From: an uncultured Prevotella sp.
Lineage (GTDB): Bacteria > Bacteroidota > Bacteroidia > Bacteroidales > Bacteroidaceae
Assembly (NCBI GenBank): GCA_927910885.1
Contig: CAKMOD010000059.1
Span: forward strand, 1 to 61,755
Direction: 5' to 3'
DNA length: 61,755 nucleotides
Shown here: piece after piece, positions 17,296 to 25,849 of the stretch
Position numbering within the stretch: the stretch's first letter is position 1
Layout of the letters: each line of letters opens with the position of its first letter
The notes under the pieces: model-generated
Seen by the model: the letters and a program-made list of their open reading frames with translations, nothing else
What the model was told of the DNA's origin: nothing
The model's database searches: none
Program-made: the position numbers and the translations under genes

Positions 17296-18747
17296 ATGGC
17301 AAATTTAAAATCACTTGCAAAAGACACTGCTATCTACGGATTGAGCAGTATTATCGGAAGGTTCTTAAACTATCTTCTTGTACCCCTCTATACAGCTAAA
17401 ATTAGTGCAGCGAGCGGTGGCTATGGTGTTATCACAAACATCTATGCCTATACTGCGTTGCTGTTGGTTGTTTTGACTTATGGAATGGAGACGACCTTCT
17501 TCCGTTATGCCAATAAGACTGATCAAGATCCGAAGAAGGTTTACTCTACTACTTTGTCTTTGGTTGGGCTTTCTTCACTGCTATTTATAGCAATGGTCTT
17601 TGTCTTCTTGCAGCCTATTTGTGACTTCATGGGTTATTCAGAACATCCGTCGTATGTGTGGGTAATGGCCATCACGGTAGCGATTGATGCCTTTCAGGCT
17701 ATCCCTTTCGCCTATCTCAGATACAAGAAACGCCCAATTAAGTTCGCTACTTTCAAACTGTTATTCATTGCATTGAACATCATTTTGAATCTTGTTTACT
17801 ATCTAATCCTCGACGGACATGAGGTGGGTTATGCCTTCTATATCAACCTTGTATGTACAACGACTATCACCTTCTGTTTCTGGAAAGAGCTAAAAGATGG
17901 CTTCTTTGCAGGCGGTAAGCTGCTTGATATGCCTTTGGCAAAGAAGATGTTGTCCTATACTTGGCCAATTCTTTTCCTTGGTATAGCTGGTATTCTTAAT
18001 CAGACAGCAGGTTATATCATCTTCCCATACGTCTACAAGAACAACGATGCGCATACACAATTGGGTATCTTCGGTGCTGCAAGTAAGATTGCAATGATTA
18101 TGTCGATGATTACACAGGCTTTCCGCTATGCCTACGAACCATTCGTCTTTGGTAAGGCACGCGACAAGGATAATAAGGAAACCTATGCGAAAGCAATGAA
18201 GTTCTTTATTATCTTTACGCTTCTTGCCTTCTTGGTGGTAATGGGTTATATGGATATTCTGCGCCATATCATCGGTCGTGACTACTGGGTAGGATTGAAG
18301 GTTGTACCTATCGTGATGGCAGGAGGTATTATGACCGGTGTTTACTTCAACCTTAGTTTCTGGTATAAACTTATTGATAAGACGATTTGGGGAGCCTACT
18401 TCTCAGGCATTGGATGTGCTGTAATCATCGCAATTAACGTGATGTTTGTACCCAAATATGGTTATATCGCTTGTGCTTGGGCAGGTTTCTTGGGTAATGC
18501 TACGGCAATGGTGCTCTCTTATCTTGTCGGTCAGCGTAAGTATCCGATTAATTATCCATTGAAGAGTATCTTTGTCTATCTGCTGATAGCTGGTCTCTTC
18601 TTTGCTATTATCACCTATACTAACGCCAATCTTCCTGTTCCTGCAGCCTTGGGAATTAATACAATAGTTATTATTCTCTTTATTGCACACGTGGTTTATC
18701 ACGACCTTCCGTTGCAACAATTACGTAATCGTATAGCGAAGAAATAG
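17296..18747 (+). CDS. Polysaccharide/lipid-linked oligosaccharide flippase (MOP superfamily, Wzx-like)
   Basis: 483 residues with 14 hydrophobic helices, the count expected of Wzx/MATE-type (MOP) exporters. The start MANLKSLAKDTAIYGLSSIIGRFLNYLLVPLYT (read here in parts) is the classic polysaccharide-synthesis N-terminus: an amphipathic segment, then GLSSIIGRFLNYLL. It would flip undecaprenyl-linked sugar units for LPS, capsule or glycoprotein assembly across the inner membrane. No glycosyltransferases are adjacent, so the substrate is unknown. It sits 90 bases behind the SpmAB-like gene; the 160 bases before the S46 peptidase contain no evident gene. Confidence 0.85.
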   Translation: MANLKSLAKDTAIYGLSSIIGRFLNYLLVPLYTAKISAASGGYGVITNIYAYTALLLVVLTYGMETTFFRYANKTDQDPKKVYSTTLSLVGLSSLLFIAMVFVFLQPICDFMGYSEHPSYVWVMAITVAIDAFQAIPFAYLRYKKRPIKFATFKLLFIALNIILNLVYYLILDGHEVGYAFYINLVCTTTITFCFWKELKDGFFAGGKLLDMPLAKKMLSYTWPILFLGIAGILNQTAGYIIFPYVYKNNDAHTQLGIFGAASKIAMIMSMITQAFRYAYEPFVFGKARDKDNKETYAKAMKFFIIFTLLAFLVVMGYMDILRHIIGRDYWVGLKVVPIVMAGGIMTGVYFNLSFWYKLIDKTIWGAYFSGIGCAVIIAINVMFVPKYGYIACAWAGFLGNATAMVLSYLVGQRKYPINYPLKSIFVYLLIAGLFFAIITYTNANLPVPAALGINTIVIILFIAHVVYHDLPLQQLRNRIAKK

Positions 18748-18908
18748 TAGAAACAAAGGGAGTCGAGGAATGATAAGAAGTTAATGAGTAATCGACTAAA
18801 AGGCTATAAGCCCACAATAGCATTGCTCTTTTACTTCTTTATCAAAGACTTAAAAACTCCCTTCTATAACAAAGAACAAATATATATCAATCAATAAATA
18901 ATATCAAT

Positions 18909-21032
18909 ATGAAGAAATTGACTTTACTTGTTGCCGGACTTCTTGCATTGGGTAGTACAACCATGCACGCCGACGAGGGTATGTGGACGCTCTACAACTT
19001 GCCAGATGCTGTCTACGAACAAATGGTAGCCGAGGGATTCCAGATGCCACGCAACATGCTTTATGGCGCACCTAACGCTATTAGTAATTCCGTTATCAAC
19101 TTCTCTGGCTTCTGCTCAGGTGTTGTTGTCTCACCAAATGGTCTCGTTTTCACCAATCACCACTGTGGATTTGGTGCTATTAATGCGCTTTCTACCGTTG
19201 AACATGACTATATGAAGGATGGATTCTATGCAAAAAGCTATGCAGAGGAACTCCCAAGCAAAGACCTTTTTGTTTCCTTCATGAAGAAGCAGGAGGATAT
19301 TACTCCTCGCGTTAATAAGCTTATTGCTGGTAAGAATGCAGAACAGACAGAGGCTATCATTGATTCTCTTACAAATCATTTGACCGATTCTATCAAGACA
19401 ATTGATAAGACTTTACATATCTCTGTTGATGCTTTCTACGAGGGAAATAAGTATTATGCAACTACTTATCAGGACTTCCAAGATGTACGTTTGGTCTTCA
19501 CTGTTCCAAAGAGTATGGGTAAGTTCGGTGGTGAAACAGACAACTGGATGTGGCCACGACAGACAAGTGACTTCTCTGTGTTCCGTATTTATGCCGATCC
19601 TAAGACCAACGGACCAGCTGCTTACTCAAAGGACAACGTTCCTTATCAGCCAGCTAACTGGGCTCCAGTAAGTCTTGAGGGCTACAAGGATAAAGACTTT
19701 GCAATGACAATTGGCTATCCTGGTTCTACTAATCGTTACTTGTCTTCATTCGGTATACAGCAGCGTCGAGACATTGAAAACACTGTTCGTGTACAAGCTC
19801 GCGATATTAAGCTTGCTATCATGAAGAAGTACATGGATAAGAATGGAAAGACCCGTCTCCAATATGAGAATAAGTACGTTACTTCTGCTAACTACTGGAA
19901 GAACTCTATTGGTATGAATAAATGTATCGATTCCATCGGTTTGATTCGTCAGAAGGCTGAATATGAGGCTAAGATACAGAGATGGTTGGACGAGAAGACT
20001 GTGAAGGACCCAACTGTGAACGTTGATCTTAAGAAGTTGGAAAACCTTTATAAGGAGAGCAATGAGCCTGCTTTGGTTCAGGCTTATTGGAACGAGTCTT
20101 TCTGGAAGGTGTCTGAAATGATTCAGAGAGCCTTTGATATTACCCGTGGTGCTATCGAACCACAGGGGCCAAAGGATGATGAATCAGCGCAGTATATGCA
20201 GTTTAAGGACAATAGTAGCGAATGGAACTTAGCTCTTGATAAGGAAATGACAGCCGCTATGTTGAAGAACTACGCTGAACACGTACCTGCTGCGTATCGC
20301 CCAGAAGTATTTAATGTTATCAAAACAAAGTTCGGTAACAATTATAAGAAGTACACTGACTGGCTCTATGCAAATAGTAAACTACTCGTTAAGGACCACA
20401 AGTTCTATAATGATGAGAAGACTCTCAACGACCCAGGTATACAGCTTGGAGTAGAACTCGTGATGCTCTATCAGCAGGTTATGAGCAACTATGTTAGTAA
20501 GATAGAAGCTATCGAGCAGGAAGAGAAGAAACTCTGCGAGGCAAAGGTACAGATGGAGATGGATATGCCACATTACAGTGATGCTAACTTCACGATGCGT
20601 ATGTCTTATGGTCAGGTAGGTGGCTACATGATTGGTGGCTTCGATAGCAACTACTACACTACAGCTGAGAGTATTGTTGAGAAGATGAAGAAGGGTAAGA
20701 AACTTGAGGACTATAAGGTTGAGCCTATCATGATGGATCTTATGAGTGCTAAGGACTTCGGTCGTTATGCTGATAAGACAACAGGTAAGATGCAGCTTTG
20801 CTTCCTTACCAACAATGATATCACTGGTGGTAACTCTGGTTCTCCAATGTTTGATGGTAAGGGTCGCCTTATTGGTCTTGCTTTCGATGGTAACTGGGAT
20901 AGCCTTTCAAGCGACATCAACTTCGATCGCAAGCTCGCACGTTGTATTGGTGTTGACATTCGCTTCGTCCTCTACTTGATGGATAAGTGGGGTCACGCTG
21001 ACCGCCTACTACAGGAAATTAACCCACAGTAA
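18909..21032 (+). CDS. S46 family dipeptidyl peptidase (DPP11/DPP7 type)
   Basis: 707 residues, close to the 712-720 of the characterized Porphyromonas enzymes. A Sec signal ends near MHADEG, so it is periplasmic. The chymotrypsin-like catalytic set is visible: His85 in TNHHCGFG, an Asp in the conserved NWMWPRQTSDF block, and Ser643 in TGGNSGSP. It removes dipeptides from imported peptides for amino acid fermentation. DPP11 (Asp/Glu at P1) and DPP7 (hydrophobic P1) differ at one position after the serine motif; the arginine in the KLARCIGVDIR block here favours DPP11, which I hold only moderately. It ends with its own strong terminator. Confidence 0.88.
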   Translation: MKKLTLLVAGLLALGSTTMHADEGMWTLYNLPDAVYEQMVAEGFQMPRNMLYGAPNAISNSVINFSGFCSGVVVSPNGLVFTNHHCGFGAINALSTVEHDYMKDGFYAKSYAEELPSKDLFVSFMKKQEDITPRVNKLIAGKNAEQTEAIIDSLTNHLTDSIKTIDKTLHISVDAFYEGNKYYATTYQDFQDVRLVFTVPKSMGKFGGETDNWMWPRQTSDFSVFRIYADPKTNGPAAYSKDNVPYQPANWAPVSLEGYKDKDFAMTIGYPGSTNRYLSSFGIQQRRDIENTVRVQARDIKLAIMKKYMDKNGKTRLQYENKYVTSANYWKNSIGMNKCIDSIGLIRQKAEYEAKIQRWLDEKTVKDPTVNVDLKKLENLYKESNEPALVQAYWNESFWKVSEMIQRAFDITRGAIEPQGPKDDESAQYMQFKDNSSEWNLALDKEMTAAMLKNYAEHVPAAYRPEVFNVIKTKFGNNYKKYTDWLYANSKLLVKDHKFYNDEKTLNDPGIQLGVELVMLYQQVMSNYVSKIEAIEQEEKKLCEAKVQMEMDMPHYSDANFTMRMSYGQVGGYMIGGFDSNYYTTAESIVEKMKKGKKLEDYKVEPIMMDLMSAKDFGRYADKTTGKMQLCFLTNNDITGGNSGSPMFDGKGRLIGLAFDGNWDSLSSDINFDRKLARCIGVDIRFVLYLMDKWGHADRLLQEINPQ

Positions 21033-21050
21033 GAGTTACTCTTAATATAT

Positions 21051-21092
21051 TAAAAGAGGTATGTTCAAGAATGAACGTACCTCTTTTATTTT
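21051..21092 (+). terminator. Intrinsic terminator after the S46 peptidase gene
   Basis: AAAAGAGGTA(T)GTTCA starting at 21052 pairs with TGAACGTACCTCTTTT at 21072-21087, followed by ATTTTG. One wobble pair in a 16-bp stem. Confidence 0.8.
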
Positions 21093-21151
21093 GTGAAGTT
21101 GTATCTATAAGTGTATTTATTGACTTTTACAATAAGCATCTAATATCTTTT

Positions 21152-21511
21152 TTAGATAATAGATAAAAAGATAATCATTAATATTATTAGCAACAAAACA
21201 TAACAGAATAGTCCCAGTTTATATTCTTTCTTTGTCAGTAATGCCTCTTGTTCTTTCATCTTTCGTTCGGGAAATAGCAGAAACATTAAGAGGTATAAAG
21301 GAATAGCAACAATCGCACCTATTAGGTAATCCTCTGATTTTGAGCCTGTATGCCAAAAATTTAATACACTCTGCATATTTAATAAACCAATTATTATAAA
21401 GAAACAAAGTGTAAACAGTGCGAGAAGGTTTGTCAAGGTAGCAAAATAAGGAATGCTTCTGTTAGCCCCTCTCATATTAAAACGGTATAAACTGGCTATG
21501 ATTTTGTACAT
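21152..21511 (-). CDS. Small integral membrane protein, unknown family
   Basis: 119 residues from ATG at 21511 (MYKIIASLYRFN). The frame is open further upstream to 21643, but that extra part is simply translation of the 22-bp palindromic array, so I use the later start. It has about three hydrophobic helices (TNLLALFTLCFFIIIGLL, DYLIGAIVAIPLYLLMFLLF, LGLFCYVLLLIILMIIFL) separated by short charged loops (PERKMKEQEALLTKKEYK). No recognised domain. Similar three-helix proteins are scattered through Prevotella and are usually annotated as hypothetical. Confidence 0.6.
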   Translation of the reverse strand: MYKIIASLYRFNMRGANRSIPYFATLTNLLALFTLCFFIIIGLLNMQSVLNFWHTGSKSEDYLIGAIVAIPLYLLMFLLFPERKMKEQEALLTKKEYKLGLFCYVLLLIILMIIFLSII

Positions 21512-21575
21512 AGTTATTACTGGAAAAGGTGTAATATAATACAAACAACAGTCGCTTTTCCCCTTTTTAGCCATC

Positions 21576-21641
21576 GTGTTGAGGCTCCGCACTACTCGTG
21601 TTGATGCTCCGCACCAATGGTGCGGAGGCTTAACACCATTC
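21576..21641. repeat. 22-bp-unit GC-rich palindromic array, copy B
   Basis: Three exact 22-bp units: 21576-21597 and 21598-21619 forward (GTGTTGAtGCTCCGCAC core), 21620-21641 reverse. The join GCTCCGCACCAATGGTGCGGAG is palindromic around CAATGG. Relatives at 7711-7799 and 43416-43503. Confidence 0.9.
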
Positions 21642-21724
21642 ATGAAGATAGCAATGCGCTATGTAAAATAGCATGAATGTATAGGCGATTAGCAAAAGCC
21701 TCTCCAATGTTATACGCTAAGTCT

Positions 21725-21755
21725 CCCTCCCCTTTGGGGAGGGTTGGGGAGGGGT
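21725..21755 (-). terminator. GC-rich hairpin after the DEAD-box helicase (GGGGAGGGG-type repeat)
   Basis: CCCTCCCC TTT GGGGAGGG at about 21725-21743, followed by TTGGGGAGGGG, lies directly after the helicase stop on the minus strand. Similar CCCC(A)ACCCC/GGGGAGGGG elements lie at 24226-24283 and 29903-29943, so it is a dispersed repeat recruited as a 3'-end structure. Confidence 0.6.
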
Positions 21756-21758
21756 CTT

Positions 21759-23681
21759 TTACTTCTTTGGTCTACGTCTTGCCCAACCTTCCTCAGAGAA
21801 GTCTGGTTCATCGCCTTTCAACTTAGCAGGACCACCCTTCATAAGTTCCTTCCAATCATCTTTCTTGAACTTATGCTGTCCTCCGAAAGGATTTTCATCA
21901 TACTGGCGACGACTACGGCCCTTGCGCTCACGAGACTCCTGACGGCCCTCGCCACGGCTGCTGTAACCACCACGTCCACCAGTAGAGCGACCATTGCCAC
22001 CAGCTGAACGACCATTAGCCGAACGACCATGACCACCTTCTTCGGCATCGTTACAACGCACCTTACGACCTTTATAGGTTGCACCGTCCAATGACTGCAT
22101 CACTTTCTGAGCGTCCTGCTCTGGCACTTCGATGTAGCTCTGCTTAGCAAGGAGGTCGATATGTCCTACCGCCTGCTTGCCATGCACGTTCTTATTGATG
22201 AACTGCATCACCTCACCCGGATAGAAACCATCTGCCTTACCGAGATTGATAAAGAGTCGCTTATAACCACTCTCCGCCTTACGTGGACCACGGCTGCGGC
22301 TTCCTCTGCCTTCACCTCTTGCACCACGGCTATCTTCACGTGCACTACGTGACGATGGCTTCTCAATCTCCTGAGCATTCTTATAATACTCAAGGAAACG
22401 ACCGAAGGTTGCAGTTACAATCTTCTTGATGACAACCTCCTTATCGATATACTCGAATTGGCGGTTGATATCCTTCATGTAAGGTGCAATCTGGTCCTCG
22501 TCAACGTCTGTCTTCAGAATGTCATCCATTGTCTTAAACAGCTGCTTCTTGCAGATTTCCTCTGGTGAAGGCAGTGTTCCGTCAACAAACTCTTTACTGA
22601 TTTCGCGTTCAATATTACGTACCTTATACTTCTCGCGTGAGTGAATAATCGAGATAGAAGTACCCTTTTTGCCTGCACGACCTGTACGGCCAGAGCGGTG
22701 GGTGTAGTTCTCGATATCATCAGGCAGTCCATAGTTGATAACGTGTGTCAAGTCGTTCACATCCAATCCACGTGCTGCAACGTCTGTTGCAACGAGAATC
22801 TGTGTGAGATGTGAGCGGAACTTCTGCATCGTGAGGTCACGCTGCTGCTGCGAGAGGTCGCCATGCAACGCCTCAGCATTGTATCCGTCCTTAATCAACT
22901 TATCGGCAATCTCCTGTGTCTCAACCTTTGTACGGCAGAATACAATCGCATAAATCTTTGGATAGAAGTCAACCAATCGCTTCAAGGCAAGGTACTTGTC
23001 GCGTGCATTCACCATATAATAAATATGGTTTACACTCTCTGCACCCTCGTTACGGCTACCCACTACAATCTCTTTATAGTCATGTAGATAACCCTTTGCA
23101 ACACGCTCTACCTCACGACTCATCGTAGCCGAGAATAACAATGTGTTACGATCTTCAGGTACACCGGTCAATATCTCAGTGATACTCTCTTGGAAACCCA
23201 TGTTCAACATCTCGTCAGCCTCGTCCAAGACAACGTTTCTAACCTTGTCAAGACGAGCCTTACCACGGTGCATAAGGTCAATCAGACGACCCGGTGTAGC
23301 CACGATAATCTGTACACCATGACGCAACTGTCGAATCTGTGTATCGATAGACGCACCGCCATAGACAGCTGCGATATGCAGATGAGGGATATACTTACTA
23401 AATTCCTTCAAGTCATCGGCAATCTGCAAACAAAGTTCACGCGTAGGACTCAGCACGATAGCCTGCGTCTCCTTGCTGCTTGTGTCAATACGTTGCAGCA
23501 AAGGCAAACCGAATGCAGCCGTCTTACCCGTACCAGTCTGTGCCAGTGCGATGACGTCGTTACGATTACCAAGTAAATAAGGGATTACTTCTTCTTGTAC
23601 AGGCATTGGATTTTCAAATCCAAGCTCACTAATGGCGCGACGAATCTCTTCGCTCACACCTAACTCTTCAAATGTCTTCAA
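21759..23681 (-). CDS. DEAD-box RNA helicase with DbpA-type RNA-binding domain (DeaD/CsdA-like)
   Basis: 640 residues. The helicase core occupies about 1-370 and carries all motifs: Q motif (FENPMPVQ), AQTGTGKT, PTRELCLQIA, TPGRLIDL, DEAD, SAT, ATDVAARGLDV and HRSGRTGRAG. A basic S/R/G-rich linker follows (SRSAREDSRGARGEGRGS region, about 430-460), then a DbpA RNA-binding domain (about 465-545, YKRLFINLGKADGFYPGE) and a glycine/arginine-rich tail. Such proteins remodel rRNA or mRNA structure in ribosome assembly and cold adaptation. The long, possibly structured 5' leader (about 140 bases) is consistent with post-transcriptional control. Confidence 0.9.
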   Translation of the reverse strand: MKTFEELGVSEEIRRAISELGFENPMPVQEEVIPYLLGNRNDVIALAQTGTGKTAAFGLPLLQRIDTSSKETQAIVLSPTRELCLQIADDLKEFSKYIPHLHIAAVYGGASIDTQIRQLRHGVQIIVATPGRLIDLMHRGKARLDKVRNVVLDEADEMLNMGFQESITEILTGVPEDRNTLLFSATMSREVERVAKGYLHDYKEIVVGSRNEGAESVNHIYYMVNARDKYLALKRLVDFYPKIYAIVFCRTKVETQEIADKLIKDGYNAEALHGDLSQQQRDLTMQKFRSHLTQILVATDVAARGLDVNDLTHVINYGLPDDIENYTHRSGRTGRAGKKGTSISIIHSREKYKVRNIEREISKEFVDGTLPSPEEICKKQLFKTMDDILKTDVDEDQIAPYMKDINRQFEYIDKEVVIKKIVTATFGRFLEYYKNAQEIEKPSSRSAREDSRGARGEGRGSRSRGPRKAESGYKRLFINLGKADGFYPGEVMQFINKNVHGKQAVGHIDLLAKQSYIEVPEQDAQKVMQSLDGATYKGRKVRCNDAEEGGHGRSANGRSAGGNGRSTGGRGGYSSRGEGRQESRERKGRSRRQYDENPFGGQHKFKKDDWKELMKGGPAKLKGDEPDFSEEGWARRRPKK

Positions 23682-23822
23682 ATTCGTTTGTTTATAATTT
23701 ATTATCCTATATAAAAGGTAAGCTCACCACCAAACGAACCCACTAAAAAGACACTTGCCTGCGACGGGCTTCAACCAGTCAGTACGCAGACTCTCAGGTG
23801 GTATGTTACCTTTAATTGGCTG

Positions 23823-23830
23823 CAAAGGTA
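23823..23830 (-). promoter_or_regulatory. -7 promoter box (TACCTTTG) for the DEAD-box helicase
   Basis: Minus-strand TACCTTTGCAGCC matches the consensus, with TTTGC near 23855 in the -33 zone. The transcript would carry a leader of about 140 bases before the start codon at 23681; it contains ACCACC and GGTGGT segments that could pair. Confidence 0.7.
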
Positions 23831-24059
23831 CGTTAAGAAGTTGAAATGAGCAAATAAAACTCGTTATAAATCAACGAAATGGAAGAAAAAGAAGGATATA
23901 GGGTAGAGGAGGCGATGAGAATTCTAAAAAAAAAGTTGATAGATTAAGTATTTTATCATAAGCTATTAAAAAAATACTATGAAAACACTTGTACTGTTAT
24001 AAAGTCTAAAAGTGTCATCGAATATTCGTGAATTACATTTTTTTTATGTGTTTTTTTTG

Positions 24060-24067
24060 TAACTTTG
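24060..24067 (+). promoter_or_regulatory. -7 promoter box (TAACTTTG) of a candidate small RNA
   Basis: TAACTTTGCATTG matches the consensus. No plausible coding frame follows before the terminator at 24161-24188, so this promoter appears to drive a short RNA. Confidence 0.6.
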
Positions 24068-24071
24068 CATT

Positions 24072-24195
24072 GTCAAATAGAAAAATAGTCGTTATTAAAG
24101 TTAATTATTTGAGTTAGTACAAGGACACAAAACTTACGTGAGTAAGTTTGATGTTAAACGAAAGGCTTCGCAGTGATGCGAAGCCTTTCTTCTTT
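24072..24195 (+). ncRNA. Candidate small non-coding RNA (about 120 nt)
   Basis: A good promoter box at 24060-24067 and a strong intrinsic terminator at 24161-24195 bound about 120 bases with no convincing gene. Inside, AAACTTAC (24130-24137) and GTAAGTTT (24142-24149) form an 8-bp hairpin with a GTGA tetraloop. The terminator stem AAAGGCTTCGC/GCGAAGCCTTT is followed by a T-rich tail. The layout is that of a standalone sRNA. I do not recognise it as 6S, SRP, tmRNA or RNase P RNA. The exact 5' end is inferred. Confidence 0.5.
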
Positions 24196-24197
24196 TT
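24161..24197 (+). terminator. Intrinsic terminator of the candidate small RNA
   Basis: AAAGGCTTCGC at 24161-24171 pairs perfectly with GCGAAGCCTTT at 24178-24188, then TCTTCTTTTT. Confidence 0.85.
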
Positions 24198-24225
24198 GTG
24201 GGATATGAAGTTGCATCCCAGCCTC

Positions 24226-24400
24226 ACCCCCAACTTAGCCTCACCCCCAACCCCTCTCCGAAAGGAGAGGGGAGTGATTACCACTGTAGGGTGAATATTC
24301 TTAGTAGGCTATTGCTATTTAAAGGAATCCATCACCACCCAATATTAAACACCTATCACCCAATATTTAACACCCACCACCCAATAACTAACACTCCATG
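24226..24400. repeat. GGGGAGGGG-type element plus 21-bp CACCCAATA repeats
   Basis: 24226-24283 is the Bacteroidota-wide CCTCACCCCCAACCCCTCTCC element with hairpin CCCCTCTCC GAAA GGAGAGGGG. 24336-24398 holds three units of 21 bp, each starting CACCCAATA (24336, 24357, 24378) and ending in AACAC-like sequence. The open frame across this region (24198-24461) is repeat translation, not a gene. Nothing else is visible up to the promoter at 24563. Confidence 0.75.
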
Positions 24401-24562
24401 TAACTGGGTAAAGGAGGCTTTTTCGGGTGTTGAAAAGGTGTTAAAATGCGGCTATCAGTGAAGAATCTATTATCATTTTGGCGGCTGGAGGATGATTTAT
24501 ATAAGTATAGTGAATTTGATAATATTTGAGGATAATTGCTTTGCAGTTTTATCATTTTACGT

Positions 24563-24570
24563 TACCTTTG
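24563..24570 (+). promoter_or_regulatory. -7 promoter box (TACCTTTG) for the thioredoxin-like lipoprotein
   Basis: TACCTTTGCAGG matches the consensus, with CTTTGC at about 24539 in the -33 region. The leader to 24609 is about 32 bases. Confidence 0.7.
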
Positions 24571-24608
24571 CAGGAAACATAAGATAAAAACGTAATATCT
24601 ATTAAACA

Positions 24609-25763
24609 ATGAAGCATAAAATCGGAAACATTTTGGCGGCAGGCTTTGCGATTGTTGGACTCGCTGCACTGGCAAGTTGTGCGGGAGAAAAGTTCCATGT
24701 GACAGGTTCTATTGCAAATGCCAAGGATTCTTTGCTCTATTTCGAGCATAATGGACTTGATGGATTCTCTACTGTTGACTCTGTAAAACTCGATGAAAAG
24801 GGAACTTTTTCGTTTTCAGGTGATAAGGTTGAGAACCCTGAGTTCTATCGTCTTCGTATTGCTGGGCAGATCATCAATATTGGTATTGATTCTACAGAGA
24901 CTGTTGATGTTAAGGCTACTTATCCGCAGATGGCTACCGATTATACAGTGAAGGGTTCCTATGAGAATGAGAAAATTAAGGAATTGGCATTGAAGCAAAT
25001 TGACTTGCAGGCACGTTGTCAGACAATTCTTGCTGAGCGTCCTGACCTTGCTGACTCAATTATCACTGTGTTGATGAGCGACTATAAGCAGGATGTATCA
25101 CGCAACTATATATTTAAGGAGCCAATGCGTGCTTATAGCTACTTTGCATTGTTTCAGTATATCGTAATAGGCAATCAGGCACATTTGATCTTTGACCCAT
25201 CCAGAGATGTGGCGGATAATAAGGTGTTCGGTGCTGTTGCCACCAGTTGGGATACTTATTATCCAGAGTCAAAGCGTACGCAGAACCTCCATAATATTAC
25301 CATTAAGGGGATGAAGGACGAGCGTATTGTGAAGGCACAGAATAGGCCTGTGGAGATAGAAGCAAAGGAATTGGGGGTTGTTGACCTTCCATTGCGTGAC
25401 AACCGTGGTGTAGAACGTCATCTGACAGATTTGAAGGGTAAGGTTGTTTTGCTTGACTTCCATGTTTTTGCTGCAAAGGGTTCTACGGAATACATTATGC
25501 AGCTACGCGAACTTTACAATAAGTATCATGACCGAGGTTTGGAAATCTATATGGTTTCATTAGATGATAATGCTCACTTCTGGAAGGAGCAGGTGGCTAA
25601 TCTGCCATGGATTAATGTTTATGATGATACGGGTATCAGTAGAGCTTATACCGCTCCTGCACAGTCTTTCCCAATCATTTATCTCATTGATCGTGGTAAT
25701 AACATAGTGAAGAACCCTTCACAGATTACGAATCTTCAGCAAGAGATTGAGAACTTGTTGTAA
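24609..25763 (+). CDS. Thioredoxin-fold lipoprotein (DUF4369 + TlpA-like) lacking the CXXC active site
   Basis: 384 residues. The lipoprotein signal ends at lipobox ASC (residue about 24). Residues about 28-130 are a DUF4369 beta-sandwich (FHVTGSIANAKDSLLYFE). From about 255 there is a TlpA/AhpC-type thioredoxin fold: LPLRDNRGVERHLTDLKGKVVLLDFHVFAAKGS, here split, and the cis-proline loop AQSFPIIYLID. Where active members have WCxxC, this protein has HVFAAKGS, so no redox cysteines remain. It is probably a binding or scaffold protein rather than a disulfide reductase. It has its own promoter and a shared bidirectional terminator. Confidence 0.82.
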   Translation: MKHKIGNILAAGFAIVGLAALASCAGEKFHVTGSIANAKDSLLYFEHNGLDGFSTVDSVKLDEKGTFSFSGDKVENPEFYRLRIAGQIINIGIDSTETVDVKATYPQMATDYTVKGSYENEKIKELALKQIDLQARCQTILAERPDLADSIITVLMSDYKQDVSRNYIFKEPMRAYSYFALFQYIVIGNQAHLIFDPSRDVADNKVFGAVATSWDTYYPESKRTQNLHNITIKGMKDERIVKAQNRPVEIEAKELGVVDLPLRDNRGVERHLTDLKGKVVLLDFHVFAAKGSTEYIMQLRELYNKYHDRGLEIYMVSLDDNAHFWKEQVANLPWINVYDDTGISRAYTAPAQSFPIIYLIDRGNNIVKNPSQITNLQQEIENLL

Positions 25764-25793
25764 CGTTTGAAACTTGTAAGAGTTTAATTAGTA

Positions 25794-25845
25794 TAAAGCA
25801 TAATAAAAGAGGATGTAACACACATCCCTCTTTTATTATGCTTTA
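25794..25845. terminator. Bidirectional terminator between converging genes
   Basis: A 19-bp perfect stem: TAAAGCATAATAAAAGAGG at 25794-25812 with its complement at 25827-25845. A and T runs on both arms give U tracts either way. The converging nuclease gene stops at 25850, so the hairpin abuts its stop codon. Confidence 0.85.
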
Positions 25846-25849
25846 TATA

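Noticed and set aside
21512..21643. N-terminal extension of the small membrane protein
   Set aside because: The 44 extra residues are translated palindromic repeat; a good ATG at 21511 starts the hydrophobic protein.
24198..24461. 87-residue open frame
   Set aside because: It is translation of the GGGGAGGGG element and CACCCAATA repeats, with no homology or promoter of its own.
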